From: Ralstonia soli
GTDB taxonomy: Bacteria; Pseudomonadota; Gammaproteobacteria; Burkholderiales; Burkholderiaceae
Length of the DNA: 64,000 nucleotides
Direction: 5' to 3'
NCBI RefSeq assembly: GCF_023955655.1
Contig: NZ_JAMXHT010000005.1
Span: 555,796-619,795, forward strand
Within the stretch, counting starts at the first letter, position 1; each line of letters begins with the position of its first letter. Both the position numbers and the translations under genes were made by a program. Under the pieces are notes generated by a model. That model was not told the origin of the DNA. It did not search any database and saw nothing but the letters and a program-made list of their open reading frames with translations. This document shows positions 1 to 10,686 of the stretch, in pieces.

Positions 1-1835
<1,835 letters not shown>

Positions 1836-1855
1836 CTAGATGTGCGAGGGGCGCG

Positions 1856-2125
1856 TCAGGACTTCTTGGCGTCGTCTTCGGCGGGCTTGCCCAGCAGCGC
1901 CTTGAGCAATTTGTTCTGCGGAATCGGCTTGCCGGCGCCCTGGCCGGGCTTGCCGGCGCGTTGGCTGTCGCGCTTGAGGTTGTTGGCGATCTTGAGGCCC
2001 TTGAGTTTTTCGAGGTCGGTTTTCTTCACGATGGGGTCCGCAATGGGATAGATGAGCTGCGTGTTACGCTCGGCAGGATACGCGAATTGCCAAACACCCG
2101 GCTCCTTACGCCCGCTTTTCTGCAT
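1856..2125 (-). CDS. Small conserved-looking hypothetical protein
   Basis: An 89-residue basic, soluble protein beginning MQKSGRKEPGVWQFAYPAER and ending in a lysine-rich, low-complexity tail (KPIPQNKLLKALLGKP). It shows no signal peptide, membrane segment or known catalytic motif. The aromatic, ordered N-terminal third reads like a real folded segment, and the codon use fits the neighbours. Its start codon at 2125 overlaps the start codon of the divergent recombinase gene by two bases. An upstream in-frame ATG at 2152 would add nine residues. No function is assigned. Confidence 0.6.
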   Translation of the reverse strand: MQKSGRKEPGVWQFAYPAERNTQLIYPIADPIVKKTDLEKLKGLKIANNLKRDSQRAGKPGQGAGKPIPQNKLLKALLGKPAEDDAKKS

Positions 2126-3104
2126 GTCTGCCGCTTTCACGCCGCCTGCCACGCCTGTTCCCGACCTGTTTCAGCCCAGCCTGCAGGACTGGGCCGAGCA
2201 ACCCGCGCAAGCCTTCGAGCACTGGCTGGCGGCGCGCGGTTATCGCGAATCGTCAGCGACGGTGTACCGCGCGATGTGGCGCAAATGGCTGCGTTGGACG
2301 GAGTCGCACCACCGTGTGCTGGCCGATTGGAGCGCGGGCGACATCGCCGCCTTCCTCGATGAGTCGGGCCTCACCAAGCTGCACCGCTATCGCTATGCAC
2401 GCCTGATCGAGCGCGTCTTCCATCAACTCGAACTGCTGCGTACGGGCACGCACAATCCGGCCAGCGCCGCTGTGCAGCAGAAGCTGGCCGAAGGCGAGAA
2501 CGATCCGACCACGTTCCTCTCATTGGCCGAGCGTGCCGCCATTGAAGCCTCGCTGGAGGTGGAGGCGAGTGGCGGGGCGGCAGCCAACGCCAGCGCCTTC
2601 AAGCTGGCGCGCGACCGCGCCCTGGTGGCGGTCTGCCATGGGGCGGGGCTGAAGGTGGCGCAGGTGCAGGCGCTGCTGCTCCGTCAGGTGGATGCGGGGC
2701 TTGAGGCCATCACGATCGAGCGGCCGCGCGGGCCGTCGTACCAGGCGCCGATGCTGGAGGCGGCCCGGCCGGCCTTGGCTGCGTGGCTGGCGGTGCGTGG
2801 TCATGCTGAGGTGCCGGGCGAGCGCGTCTTTGTGGCAGACGCTGGCGGGCGTGTCATGCATGCTGCCTCGGTGTACAGGCGTGTGGAGGCCTGGCTGACG
2901 GCACTGCCAGAATTGATGCACCGCAGCGAACGGCTGTCGCCGCAAACGCTACGCAACGGGTATACCGCCGCGCTGTTCGACGCCGGAGCGACTCCCGCCG
3001 AAGTGGGGAGCGCGCTGGGCCTGCGTGACCAGACCTCGGCATGGCGGTTGCGTGCAACCTATGTCGAATGGCAGGCTGCAGCCCATCCGGACGGCCGCGC
3101 GTAG
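2124..3104 (+). CDS. Tyrosine-recombinase-fold protein with degenerate active site
   Basis: A 326-residue protein with the two-domain layout of phage-integrase-family recombinases: a SAM-like core-binding domain (about residues 28-105) and a catalytic-type domain (about 160-316). The usual R-H-R-H/W-Y set is mostly lost. The box I arginine is K177 (GLKVAQV), the box II histidine is Q274, R277 is kept (QTLRNGY), the H/W position is L300, and the nucleophile-like Y313 is kept (TYVEW). DNA strand exchange is therefore doubtful, and a DNA-binding role is possible. The start at 2124 was chosen because it opens a normal N-terminus; a further in-frame start lies at 2052. No integrase-associated repeats or phage genes flank it. 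Confidence 0.75.
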   Translation: MSAAFTPPATPVPDLFQPSLQDWAEQPAQAFEHWLAARGYRESSATVYRAMWRKWLRWTESHHRVLADWSAGDIAAFLDESGLTKLHRYRYARLIERVFHQLELLRTGTHNPASAAVQQKLAEGENDPTTFLSLAERAAIEASLEVEASGGAAANASAFKLARDRALVAVCHGAGLKVAQVQALLLRQVDAGLEAITIERPRGPSYQAPMLEAARPALAAWLAVRGHAEVPGERVFVADAGGRVMHAASVYRRVEAWLTALPELMHRSERLSPQTLRNGYTAALFDAGATPAEVGSALGLRDQTSAWRLRATYVEWQAAAHPDGRA

Positions 3105-3125
3105 TACCGCTTTTTGTGCAAAACA

Positions 3126-3139
3126 GGCGGTATACCGCC
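3126..3139. repeat. 14-bp perfect palindrome upstream of galE
   Basis: GGCGGTATACCGCC lies just after the recombinase stop codon and 20 bases before the extended -10 of galE. It could be an operator or part of a weak terminator, as no T-run follows. Confidence 0.35.
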
Positions 3140-3159
3140 CGCAAACCGTTCGTGCCCTT

Positions 3160-3168
3160 TGCTATGAT
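3160..3168 (+). promoter_or_regulatory. Extended -10 promoter candidate for galE
   Basis: TGCTATGAT matches an extended -10 element (TGn followed by TATGAT) about 100 bases before the galE start. No good -35 hexamer is present at 17 bases, which is usual for extended -10 promoters. It would leave a leader of about 95 bases. Confidence 0.45.
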
Positions 3169-3269
3169 CGCGCTGTCTCGCGCGCCGTCGGCCATGCCGG
3201 CGCAGCGTAGAACGACGATGCCGGCCCGAACCGGCACGCTATCTCTCTCTTCTCGATACCTCGCACCCC

Positions 3270-4295
3270 ATGACAGAAACCATTCTGCTGACCGGCGCCA
3301 CCGGCTACATCGCCTCGCACACCTGGGTTGAGCTGCTGGATGCGGGTTATCAGGTGATCGGTCTCGACAACCTGTGCAACAGCAGCTCGGCTGTGCTCTC
3401 GCGTATCGAGCAGATCACTGCCAAGACGCCGAAGTTCGTCCAGGGCGATGTGCGTGACCGCCGCCTGCTCGACGACCTGTTTGCCAGCACGCGCATCTCT
3501 GGGGTCATCCACTTTGCTGCGCTCAAGTCGGTGGGTGAATCGGTGCAGAAGCCGCTGGCGTACTACGACAACAACATCGGCGGGCTGGTGACGCTGTGCG
3601 CGGCCATGGCACATGCCAACGTGCGCCAGTTCGTCTTCAGCTCGTCGGCAACGGTGTACGGCAACCCGCATACGGTGCCGATCACCGAGTCGTTTCCGCT
3701 GTCGGCCACCAACCCGTATGGTCAGACCAAGTTGATGGGCGAACAGGTGCTGCGCGACCTGGAGATTTCCAACCCCGCCTGGCAGATCGCTTATCTGCGG
3801 TATTTCAATCCGGTGGGCGCGCATATCAGCGGCCTGATCGGCGAAGACCCGCGCGGCATTCCCAACAACCTGATGCCGTACGTCGCCCAGGTGGCAGTGG
3901 GCAAGCGCGAGAAGCTGTCGGTCTATGGCGGTGATTGGCCCACCCCCGACGGCACCGGCGTGCGGGACTACATCCACGTGGTGGACCTGGCGCGCGGGCA
4001 TCTGTCGGCGCTCGACACCCTGCGCCGCGATGGCCGCGGCTTTACCGTCAACCTCGGCACGGGGCGCGGGTATTCCGTGCTGGAAGTCGTGGAGGCGTAC
4101 AAGCGCGTCAGCGGCAAGCCTGTGCCGTATCAGATCGTCGATCGCCGCCCCGGTGACATTGCCGCGTGCTATGCCGATCCGGCGCTTGCCGCATCGCTGC
4201 TGGGCTGGCGCGCGCAATACGGCATCGAGCGCATGTGCGAAGACTCGTGGCGCTGGCAAAGCATGAATCCGGACGGTTTCCAGAGCCGGAGCTGA
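3270..4295 (+). CDS. galE: UDP-glucose 4-epimerase
   Basis: Interconverts UDP-glucose and UDP-galactose with tightly bound NAD+, feeding galactose into LPS and exopolysaccharide. The 341-residue length is normal. The Rossmann motif TGATGYIAS sits at residues 8-16, with Ala where the usual final Gly of GYIG stands. The catalytic S124-S126 region (FSSSATVYG) and the Y150-x3-K154 pair (NPYGQTK) are intact, and the C-terminal NLGTGRGYSVLEV block is typical. The gene is alone between a recombinase-like gene and a PAS gene, so it looks monocistronic or joined with the downstream gene 52 bases away. Confidence 0.96.
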   Translation: MTETILLTGATGYIASHTWVELLDAGYQVIGLDNLCNSSSAVLSRIEQITAKTPKFVQGDVRDRRLLDDLFASTRISGVIHFAALKSVGESVQKPLAYYDNNIGGLVTLCAAMAHANVRQFVFSSSATVYGNPHTVPITESFPLSATNPYGQTKLMGEQVLRDLEISNPAWQIAYLRYFNPVGAHISGLIGEDPRGIPNNLMPYVAQVAVGKREKLSVYGGDWPTPDGTGVRDYIHVVDLARGHLSALDTLRRDGRGFTVNLGTGRGYSVLEVVEAYKRVSGKPVPYQIVDRRPGDIAACYADPALAASLLGWRAQYGIERMCEDSWRWQSMNPDGFQSRS

Positions 4296-4347
4296 ATCAC
4301 GGCTGCCAGACGTTGCCATGGTTTGAACCAACAGGAGACGCTCGGTC

Positions 4348-5772
4348 GTGGATGAGGCGTTTGCCGCCCACCTGATCAACACGCTGGCGCGCACGTTGCT
4401 GCCTGCGGTGCTGCCATTCGTCGTGGCATGCGGCGCGGGTAGCCTGTTGTTGCGCCTGCTGGACGACCTGCGCAGCGCGGCCGCCTCGCGCGCGCGCCTG
4501 CCGCTGCTCGTGTTGGCGCTGTTTGCCGCGATAGCGCTGTGGGTCGTACCGCTGCTGCCGCTGCTCGCGCGCTGGCCGTCGCTCGAAGATGCGTACTTGC
4601 TGCCGACGATGCTGGCGTCGTTCTGCTGGAGCCTGGCCGTCGCCGCGTTGTGGTGCGTGCTGGGCGCGCGTGCCGGCGCCGTGCGTGCCGTGTTGCTGGG
4701 TGTACTGCTCAGCGTCAGCGGCCCGGTGGCGGTGTTGCTGCTCGCCGGGGTGACGGGCTTTGGCGGTGCCGCCTGGGAGGATGCCGGGCTGCTCGGTATC
4801 GTGCTGGTGCTGTCGGCCGCGGGCTGTGCGGCGGCGCTGCGGTTTGCGCTCTCGGCCCGATCGGGTGCCAACGGTGTGGCTGTGCGCCGGCCCGTCGTCA
4901 GCTTGTTCGTGAGCACGCTGTTCGGGGTCGCGCTGACGGTGGATGCGGTGTGTGCGGCGTCATTGGCGGGTGCGTTTTCGGCGTCGTCTGCCAGCGCACC
5001 GGCGTGGCTGACTGTGCTGCTCGTCATGGGCGCGGCTGCGGCAGTGCTTGCCGTTTTCCTGCTGGGCTACCGAGACCGCACGCTGGGCGACACCGCCGCT
5101 GCCATTGCCGGCCGGGAGATCCGCCTGCGCAAGGAAACCATGCAGGCGCTCAATGATCTGGAGCAGAGCTACCGCCAGCGCGAAGCCGAACTGACGACAC
5201 GCCACCAACTGTTGCTCGACGGTGCCGACGTCGGCTTGTGGGAGTTTGACCTGATCACCCGCGCGGCACAGTTTTCGCCGCGCTTTGCCGCCATGCTCGG
5301 CTACGCGCTCAAGGAGATCGGGCCCAGCACCAGCGAATATCTGCGCCTGGTGCACCCCGACGATCTGCCGATGGTGCTCAATCGCATCCAGGCGCACGTC
5401 GATGGCAGCACGCCGGCATACGCGGCGGAATTCCGCATGCGGCACAAGAACGGCGGCTATCGCCAGATCGTTGCGCACGGTGTGGCATGGCGGGATGCCG
5501 GCGGGCGCGCCATGCGCATGGCCGGATCGCACGTTGAAGCGGCCGCAACAACCGCCTCACCCGATTTCACCGCACCAAACCTGGAAACAGCGGCCCAGGT
5601 GCCGGGCGCGCAGCAGGCGTTTGCGCGCCACGGGCTGTGGGAATCCTGGTCGCCTGCAGACCATTCCGCCGATTCCGCTGTTCGGGCCATCGCGGCGCCA
5701 CCCGCATCGACATCGGACCCTGCGATCACGGGGGCCACCCTGCCCAGCATCAATCCTGACGCGTTGCGTTGA
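4348..5772 (+). CDS. Membrane protein with a single PAS domain and no output domain
   Basis: A 474-residue protein starting at a GTG preceded by ACAGGAGA ten bases upstream. About six or seven hydrophobic segments fill residues 10-240, followed by a short charged coil (about 250-285) and a PAS fold with PAC tail (about 287-395), recognisable from LVHPDDLPMV and EFRMRHKNGGYRQI. The last 80 residues are Pro/Ala/Ser-rich and disordered-looking. No GGDEF, EAL, histidine kinase or methyl-accepting domain follows, so the output must act through a partner or has been lost. The next gene is a chemoreceptor, which is a possible partner. The ligand is unknown. Confidence 0.75.
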   Translation: MDEAFAAHLINTLARTLLPAVLPFVVACGAGSLLLRLLDDLRSAAASRARLPLLVLALFAAIALWVVPLLPLLARWPSLEDAYLLPTMLASFCWSLAVAALWCVLGARAGAVRAVLLGVLLSVSGPVAVLLLAGVTGFGGAAWEDAGLLGIVLVLSAAGCAAALRFALSARSGANGVAVRRPVVSLFVSTLFGVALTVDAVCAASLAGAFSASSASAPAWLTVLLVMGAAAAVLAVFLLGYRDRTLGDTAAAIAGREIRLRKETMQALNDLEQSYRQREAELTTRHQLLLDGADVGLWEFDLITRAAQFSPRFAAMLGYALKEIGPSTSEYLRLVHPDDLPMVLNRIQAHVDGSTPAYAAEFRMRHKNGGYRQIVAHGVAWRDAGGRAMRMAGSHVEAAATTASPDFTAPNLETAAQVPGAQQAFARHGLWESWSPADHSADSAVRAIAAPPASTSDPAITGATLPSINPDALR

Positions 5773-5814
5773 GGCCGCTTCCTCCACCTGGGTGAACTTG
5801 GGTATTTGCCCTAA

Positions 5815-5842
5815 TCAAGTTTTCTTCATGCGTACCCGATAG
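5815..5842 (+). promoter_or_regulatory. Candidate sigma-28 (FliA) promoter of the chemoreceptor gene
   Basis: TCAAGTTT at 5815-5822 and CCCGATAG at 5835-5842 resemble the flagellar class 3 consensus (TAAAGTTT ... GCCGATAA) with a spacer one base longer than in Escherichia coli. It lies about 85 bases before the chemoreceptor start. Sigma-28 control is normal for chemotaxis receptors. Confidence 0.6.
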
Positions 5843-5927
5843 CTCAAGCAGAGCGCGTGCAATCGCGCCGGGGAGCGCTGCGGGCCGTATGCGTCCGCAG
5901 ACAAAAGAAACGCTTGGAGGATGGAAG

Positions 5928-7469
5928 ATGAATCGACTCACGCTTCGTCAGAAGCTGTGGCTGCCGCTCGTCCTGAGTTGGCTGTGTCTGCTGTTGATCA
6001 CGGTATGGAGCGCCTGGGAGACCCGCACCCTGCGCCTGGAAGAGCGCCAGCGCGACTTGCAGAACATCAGTGAAGCCGCGTTCAGCGTCATCAAGGATTA
6101 CGGCCAGATGGCGCAGGAAGGCAAGCTCACCGCCGACGAGGCCCGCGCCCAGTCGCTCGCGCGCATCAAGACGATGCGCTACGGCAAGGATGGCTACTTC
6201 AGCATCAACCAGACCAATTCGGTCATGGTGATGCACCCGATCAAGCCGGAAATGAACGGCAAGGACATGTCGGGCTTTACGGATCCGGCCGGGACGCACC
6301 TGTTTGAGGAAATCTCCCGCGTGGGCAAGAACGGCGGCGGCTTCGTCGATTATCTGTGGCCCAAGCCAGGCGCCGAAGCACCGCAGCCGAAGAAGAGCTA
6401 CGTGCTGTATTACCAGCCGTGGGATTGGTGCCTGGTCACGGGCACTTACATGGATGACATCGCCACCGCATTCCGCGCTTCGTTGATCAAGGCGTTGGCT
6501 CTGCTGTTCGGCATCGGCTTGCTGATGACGGCGGTGGTGGTGGCGGTCACGCGCAGCCTCCAACGCCAGTTGGGTGGCGAGCCGGCCTACGCCGCCAGCA
6601 TTGCCGGCCGCATCGCCGCCGGTGATCTGGCCGTGCAAGTGCAGACCCGTTCGGGCGACCGGGACAGCATGCTCTTCGCCATGGCGCAGATGCAGCGCGA
6701 GCTGACGGGCACCATCGGCAACATCAAAAGCTCGGCCGACTCCATCGCCAGTGCCACCAAGCAGATCGCGGCCGGTAATGCCGACCTGTCGCAGCGCACG
6801 GAGCAGCAGGCGTCGTCGCTGGAAGAAACCGCGTCGAGCATGGAAGAGCTGACCTCCATCGTGAAGCAGAACGCCGACAACGCACGCCAGGCCAGCACAC
6901 TGGCGGTCAACGCCTCGGACATCGCGGTCAAGGGCGGCGAGGTGGTGGGACGCGTGGTCGAGACCATGTCGGGCATCAACGAGAGCAGCAAGAAGATCGC
7001 TGACATCATCGGCGTGATCGAAGGCATCGCTTTCCAAACCAACATCCTGGCGCTGAACGCCGCCGTGGAGGCCGCGCGCGCCGGCGAGCAGGGGCGTGGC
7101 TTTGCCGTGGTGGCCGGTGAGGTGCGCAGCCTGGCCCAGCGCTCGGCCAGTGCGGCCAAGGAGATCAAGGAGCTGATCGGCGATTCGGTGGGCCGCGTGC
7201 AGAATGGCTCCGCCCTGGTGGAAGAGGCTGGTGTGGTGATCGGGGAAGTGGTGACGGCCGTCAAGCGCGTGACGGACATCATGGGTGAGATTTCCGCGGC
7301 ATCGGACGAGCAGAGCAGCGGCATCGAGCAAGTCAACCAGGCCGTCAACCAGATGGACGAGGCGACGCAGCAGAACGCCGCACTCGTGGAGCAGGCGGCC
7401 GCGGCGGCGCTATCGCTGGAAGAGCAGGCGCAATTGCTGCGGTCGGCGGTGGGGCGCTTCCAGGTGTAA
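5928..7469 (+). CDS. Methyl-accepting chemotaxis protein, Cache-type sensor
   Basis: A 513-residue receptor that passes periplasmic ligand signals to the CheA/CheW array. It has a first membrane segment at about residues 10-30, a single-Cache periplasmic domain ([25 protein letters not shown]), a second membrane segment near 190-215, a HAMP linker and a long signalling coil. The hairpin tip (about residues 363-405, [36 protein letters not shown]) is essentially invariant. There is no C-terminal NWETF-type tether for CheR. The start at 5928 has GGAGG seven bases upstream; an upstream ATG at 5889 lacks one. The single-Cache form often senses small organic acids, but the ligand cannot be read from sequence. 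Confidence 0.95.
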   Translation: MNRLTLRQKLWLPLVLSWLCLLLITVWSAWETRTLRLEERQRDLQNISEAAFSVIKDYGQMAQEGKLTADEARAQSLARIKTMRYGKDGYFSINQTNSVMVMHPIKPEMNGKDMSGFTDPAGTHLFEEISRVGKNGGGFVDYLWPKPGAEAPQPKKSYVLYYQPWDWCLVTGTYMDDIATAFRASLIKALALLFGIGLLMTAVVVAVTRSLQRQLGGEPAYAASIAGRIAAGDLAVQVQTRSGDRDSMLFAMAQMQRELTGTIGNIKSSADSIASATKQIAAGNADLSQRTEQQASSLEETASSMEELTSIVKQNADNARQASTLAVNASDIAVKGGEVVGRVVETMSGINESSKKIADIIGVIEGIAFQTNILALNAAVEAARAGEQGRGFAVVAGEVRSLAQRSASAAKEIKELIGDSVGRVQNGSALVEEAGVVIGEVVTAVKRVTDIMGEISAASDEQSSGIEQVNQAVNQMDEATQQNAALVEQAAAAALSLEEQAQLLRSAVGRFQV

Positions 7470-7504
7470 TGGCATGGCGCCCAAAACGCGCCGCTGAGGA
7501 GCAA

Positions 7505-7537
7505 AGAAAAAGGCCGGCGAATTTGCCGGCCTCTTTC
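7505..7537. terminator. Bidirectional intrinsic terminator
   Basis: The stem AGGCCGGC/GCCGGCCT (7511-7518 with 7525-7532) has a six-base loop, is preceded by an A-rich run and followed by CTTTCTT. It can serve both the chemoreceptor gene and the converging H-NS gene. Confidence 0.8.
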
Positions 7538-7598
7538 TTGTGTGGTTTCCGGCGCGCCTCTTTGTGCGGGCTCGGATGGTTGCGCAAAAAAGCGCAGG

Positions 7599-7907
7599 TC
7601 AGGCGATCAGAAAATCCTCCATCTTGCGGCCCGACGACAACTCCTTGACCAGCCAGCCCGGACGTTTGCCACGGCCCGTCCAGGTATTGCCGTTGTTGTC
7701 GCGGTAGCGCACGGGCACCTTGCGGCCGGCCTTCTTCGAGGCTACGGCACCCTTGGCGCCAAAACCGAGGTCATCGGCGGTCAGGCCGTATTCCACGATC
7801 TTCTGCTTGATTTCAGCGATCACCGTCGCCTGCTCATTCGCCCGGAGTTCATCGGCCTGGCGTTGTAGTTCAGAGATCTTCTGAACGATTTCCTTGTAAG
7901 TCGGCAT
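7599..7907 (-). CDS. H-NS family nucleoid-associated protein
   Basis: A 102-residue DNA-binding protein of the H-NS/BpH3/HvrA type that silences AT-rich, often horizontally acquired DNA. It has an N-terminal coiled-coil oligomerisation helix (about residues 1-45), a short linker and the C-terminal DNA-binding motif NTWTGRGKRPGWL. The start MPTYKEIVQ at 7907 is supported by GAGGA upstream; a longer reading from 7961 has none. It faces the converging chemoreceptor gene across a shared terminator. Lower-GC tracts occur in its own upstream region and in the lipoprotein and Tad upstream regions, which are plausible targets. Confidence 0.93.
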   Translation of the reverse strand: MPTYKEIVQKISELQRQADELRANEQATVIAEIKQKIVEYGLTADDLGFGAKGAVASKKAGRKVPVRYRDNNGNTWTGRGKRPGWLVKELSSGRKMEDFLIA

Positions 7908-7964
7908 TATGGATTCCTCAACATTGCAATTGAAACAATGGGCACGCTCCCCGTAGCCCACGGC

Positions 7965-7970
7965 ATTATA
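7965..7970 (-). promoter_or_regulatory. -10 element of the H-NS gene
   Basis: On the minus strand this reads TATAAT, a perfect sigma-70 -10 hexamer, giving a leader of about 50 bases. The -35 region is poor. Confidence 0.5.
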
Positions 7971-8311
7971 ACGAGTCTGCAGGTGAGAAATGAATTTCGT
8001 TAAGACCTTGTGTCAACATGCGGATTTCTTGTGCCGATGTACTTTGCACAAACCCGCTTCACGTGGGCGTTTACGCAATGTGGTGCAGTCGTGAACATAT
8101 GAAGCAAATCAAAGGCGGTTGTGTTCTACGGCAATCGATGTGGCGCACCAGGGCTGACACAATCTGTACACATTTCTTCTTTTTATGTGATTGCTTCATT
8201 GCTTAGGAAAGCGCGTGGCGACTCAGCTCATATTTATCCGTTCCAGGGTTGAAAGGTTCCTGAAAGGAAAATATTTCATGCCTCAAAATGGCGCATTTTC
8301 ACACTGGGGTT
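7971..8311. other. Intergenic region of reduced GC content
   Basis: About 340 bases upstream of the H-NS gene and downstream of the GGDEF/EAL gene. It is clearly AT-richer than its surroundings and contains no reading frame with coding character. A small imperfect stem (AAAATG/CATTTT, 8287-8301) near the end of the GGDEF/EAL gene has no T-run. The upstream half may carry H-NS autoregulatory sites. Nothing else was identified. Confidence 0.5.
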
Positions 8312-10399
8312 TCAAGCGTACTCGAATCCGAGTAGGCGTTGAAAATCCGTAGCGGGCAGGGGGCGTGCCAGCAGGTAGCCTTGCACCTGATCGCATTGCA
8401 GATTCACCAGGGCCTCCATTTGTGCCTCGGTTTCTACACCTTCAGCCACCACGGTCATATCGAGCGAATGTGCCATCGCGCAGACGGCGCGAATGATGGC
8501 CGCCGCTTCGGCCGGGTTATCGTCGAGCGCGGAGACAAACGCGCGATCGATCTTGATCTGCTGAGCGCGAAAGCGCTGCAGATAACTGAGGCTGGAATAA
8601 CCGGTGCCGAAATCGTCGATGGCCACTTCAAAACCGAGCGACTGGATCTGGCGGATCGTCGCAATGCTCTGACCGGCATCGCGCATGGCGGCAGTCTCGG
8701 TGATCTCGAACATCAACCGGTGCGCCGACACCTGGTAGCGATGCAGGATCTGCGACAGGCGTTGCACAAGATCGGGCTGCTGGAACTGCCGCGGCGACAA
8801 GTTGACGGCAATGCGTTGCGGCACCATGCCGAGGGCGTCCCATTGCATGATCTGGCGGCAGACTTCCTCGACCACCCAATCGCCCAGCTCGACGATGGTG
8901 CCGGTGCGCTCGGCCAACGGGATGAACTCCGCCGGCGACACGGGCCCGAGTTCCGGGTGATTCCACCGCAGCAATGCCTCCGCGCCCGTCATGGCCTGCG
9001 TGCGCGCGTCGAACTTCGGCTGGTAGTACACCGACAACTGCCCATTGAGCGCGGCATGCGAGAGCGCGCGCTGAATCTGGAGCACACGGTGCGCCGTAGT
9101 GTTCAGGCGCGGCTCGAAGAAGCGGTAGGCATTGCCGGTGGACTGCTTGCAATCGAACATGGCGGTGTCGGCATGCTCGAGCAGCGCGTCGGCCGTCGCA
9201 CCGTTGTGCGGATGAACGACCACGCCGATGCTTGCTGTCGCGCGCAGGCGGCGGCCATTCACCTCCACGGATTCGCGCAGGCGGAACAGCAGCTTGTCGC
9301 CGATGGTGGCGGCGGCCTCGGGTAGCGCCAGGCCTTCGACGAGGATGCCGAACTCATCGCCACCCAGGCGCGCCACGGTGTCTTCGCCGCGGATGGCTTG
9401 GCGCAGTCGCTCAGCAATGATCTGCAGCACGCGATCGCCGGCGTTGCGGCCGTGCTGGTCGTTGATCTGGCCGAAGTTGTCGAGATCCAGGTAGAACAGC
9501 GCGAACGGGCGCCCGCGGCGCGTGGACGAGAGGATTGCGGCCTCCAGCGCTTCACGCAGGTGCAGGCGGTTGGGCAGGCCGGTGAGCGCGTCGTGGTGTT
9601 GGGGTGCGGGCATCTGGCTGGTCACGCGCGCCAGCGATGCGGCCAGATGCGCATGTGCCGAATCGACGCGGGTCTCCAGCATGATCAGCATGGCGTGCAG
9701 ACCCAGCGCCAGGAGCACGCCACCGGCGCTCAGCATGATGACGGGCACGATATGCATCGTGGATTCGTCGGCAGGCCAGGCGGCCGTTGACGGCCACAAG
9801 ACAAGCGAAAGCACGGTGGTCGTTGCCAGCACTGCCGCGGCACGTGCGCGCACGCCGACTGCGGAGCGGCGAAGTGTCGGTGGCGCATGGAATGCCATGC
9901 TCATCGCCAGGCAAACCCCTGCGCCGAGCGCGAGCGTGCTGCCGCCCCAGCCGAGCAGGGCGCCGCGCAATGGCAGTGCGTTGGCCTGGGCCCACGGACG
10001 CGCCAGATACAGCTCCATCGCCATCAGCCCGATGCCGAGCGCCACGGCGCCCATGGCGATGTTGCGTCGCTGCGGTGTTTGCGCGCCGCTGGCCGGCGAT
10101 GTGTGTGGCAGCACCATGGAGAATGCCGCCAGCGACGCGGCCAGCGCAGTCATCAGTGTTGCCGTGATGGGCGCAGAGACGGGTGTGCCCACCTGCCGAT
10201 GCAAGCCAAGCTGGCCAAGCCAGAGCCCCGACCACAACCCAATGCCGAGAATCGCCGCGCAGGCGATGCGCCAGTTACGGCGTTTTGCGACCGTCGAGCC
10301 CCCCGGCAGACGTGTCGCAGCGTCCAGTGCAGCAAACGTGGTCAAGCCAGTGCTGACCCACGCAAACAGCAGCAGCGCGATATGGAAATCGTTATGCAT
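8312..10399 (-). CDS. Membrane GGDEF/EAL protein (cyclic-di-GMP synthesis and breakdown)
   Basis: A 695-residue protein. The N-terminus carries seven or so membrane segments (about residues 5-240) whose first helix and repeat pattern resemble an MHYT sensor. A GGDEF domain follows at about 268-430 with an intact GGDEF at 346-350 and an RxxD inhibitory site at 337-340. The EAL domain covers about 440-690 with EALLR at 474-478, NLSPRQF, ETAAMRD, DDFGTGYSSL and VAEGVETEAQ all present. Both enzyme activities are therefore possible, and the direction may be set by the membrane sensor. The start MHNDFHIALLLFAW at 10399 opens directly into the first helix; a start at 10480 would add 27 unstructured residues. 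Confidence 0.9.
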   Translation of the reverse strand: MHNDFHIALLLFAWVSTGLTTFAALDAATRLPGGSTVAKRRNWRIACAAILGIGLWSGLWLGQLGLHRQVGTPVSAPITATLMTALAASLAAFSMVLPHTSPASGAQTPQRRNIAMGAVALGIGLMAMELYLARPWAQANALPLRGALLGWGGSTLALGAGVCLAMSMAFHAPPTLRRSAVGVRARAAAVLATTTVLSLVLWPSTAAWPADESTMHIVPVIMLSAGGVLLALGLHAMLIMLETRVDSAHAHLAASLARVTSQMPAPQHHDALTGLPNRLHLREALEAAILSSTRRGRPFALFYLDLDNFGQINDQHGRNAGDRVLQIIAERLRQAIRGEDTVARLGGDEFGILVEGLALPEAAATIGDKLLFRLRESVEVNGRRLRATASIGVVVHPHNGATADALLEHADTAMFDCKQSTGNAYRFFEPRLNTTAHRVLQIQRALSHAALNGQLSVYYQPKFDARTQAMTGAEALLRWNHPELGPVSPAEFIPLAERTGTIVELGDWVVEEVCRQIMQWDALGMVPQRIAVNLSPRQFQQPDLVQRLSQILHRYQVSAHRLMFEITETAAMRDAGQSIATIRQIQSLGFEVAIDDFGTGYSSLSYLQRFRAQQIKIDRAFVSALDDNPAEAAAIIRAVCAMAHSLDMTVVAEGVETEAQMEALVNLQCDQVQGYLLARPLPATDFQRLLGFEYA

Positions 10400-10686
10400 G
10401 CGAGCGCATCCGGCGCGGTCTCCCCGATCTACAACCGCGCCTAGTTTGAGTTTTGCGGCGAGGATAGCGCAAAAGCCCACCGTTTCAGGCCGCGAAAAAG
10501 AGCGTTTGTTGCGCGCTATTCACAGGATGTGGTGGGATTCTTGGCCGTGGCCATGCCACATCAAGCGAGCATGGCGGCGCCACGCCTGTCTTGATGCATC
10601 GGCAAAAAACGGCAGAAGGTGACCCGCGGGTATACGCGGATGGCCGGACGCCCGCCATTGGGCGTCGGAAGTGATGGCGCCGGAAG

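Noticed and set aside
2124..3104. The recombinase taken as evidence of a prophage or integrative element
   Set aside because: No attachment repeats, phage genes or base-composition break flank it, and its active site is degenerate.
3162..5027. A 621-codon reading frame on the minus strand across galE and the PAS gene
   Set aside because: It lies opposite two well-supported genes, has Ala/Ser/Thr-rich low-complexity sequence and no family resemblance; high GC gives such mirror frames.
8018..8206. A 62-codon frame in the H-NS upstream region
   Set aside because: Cys-rich and without a ribosome site, conserved block or normal codon use; considered non-coding.
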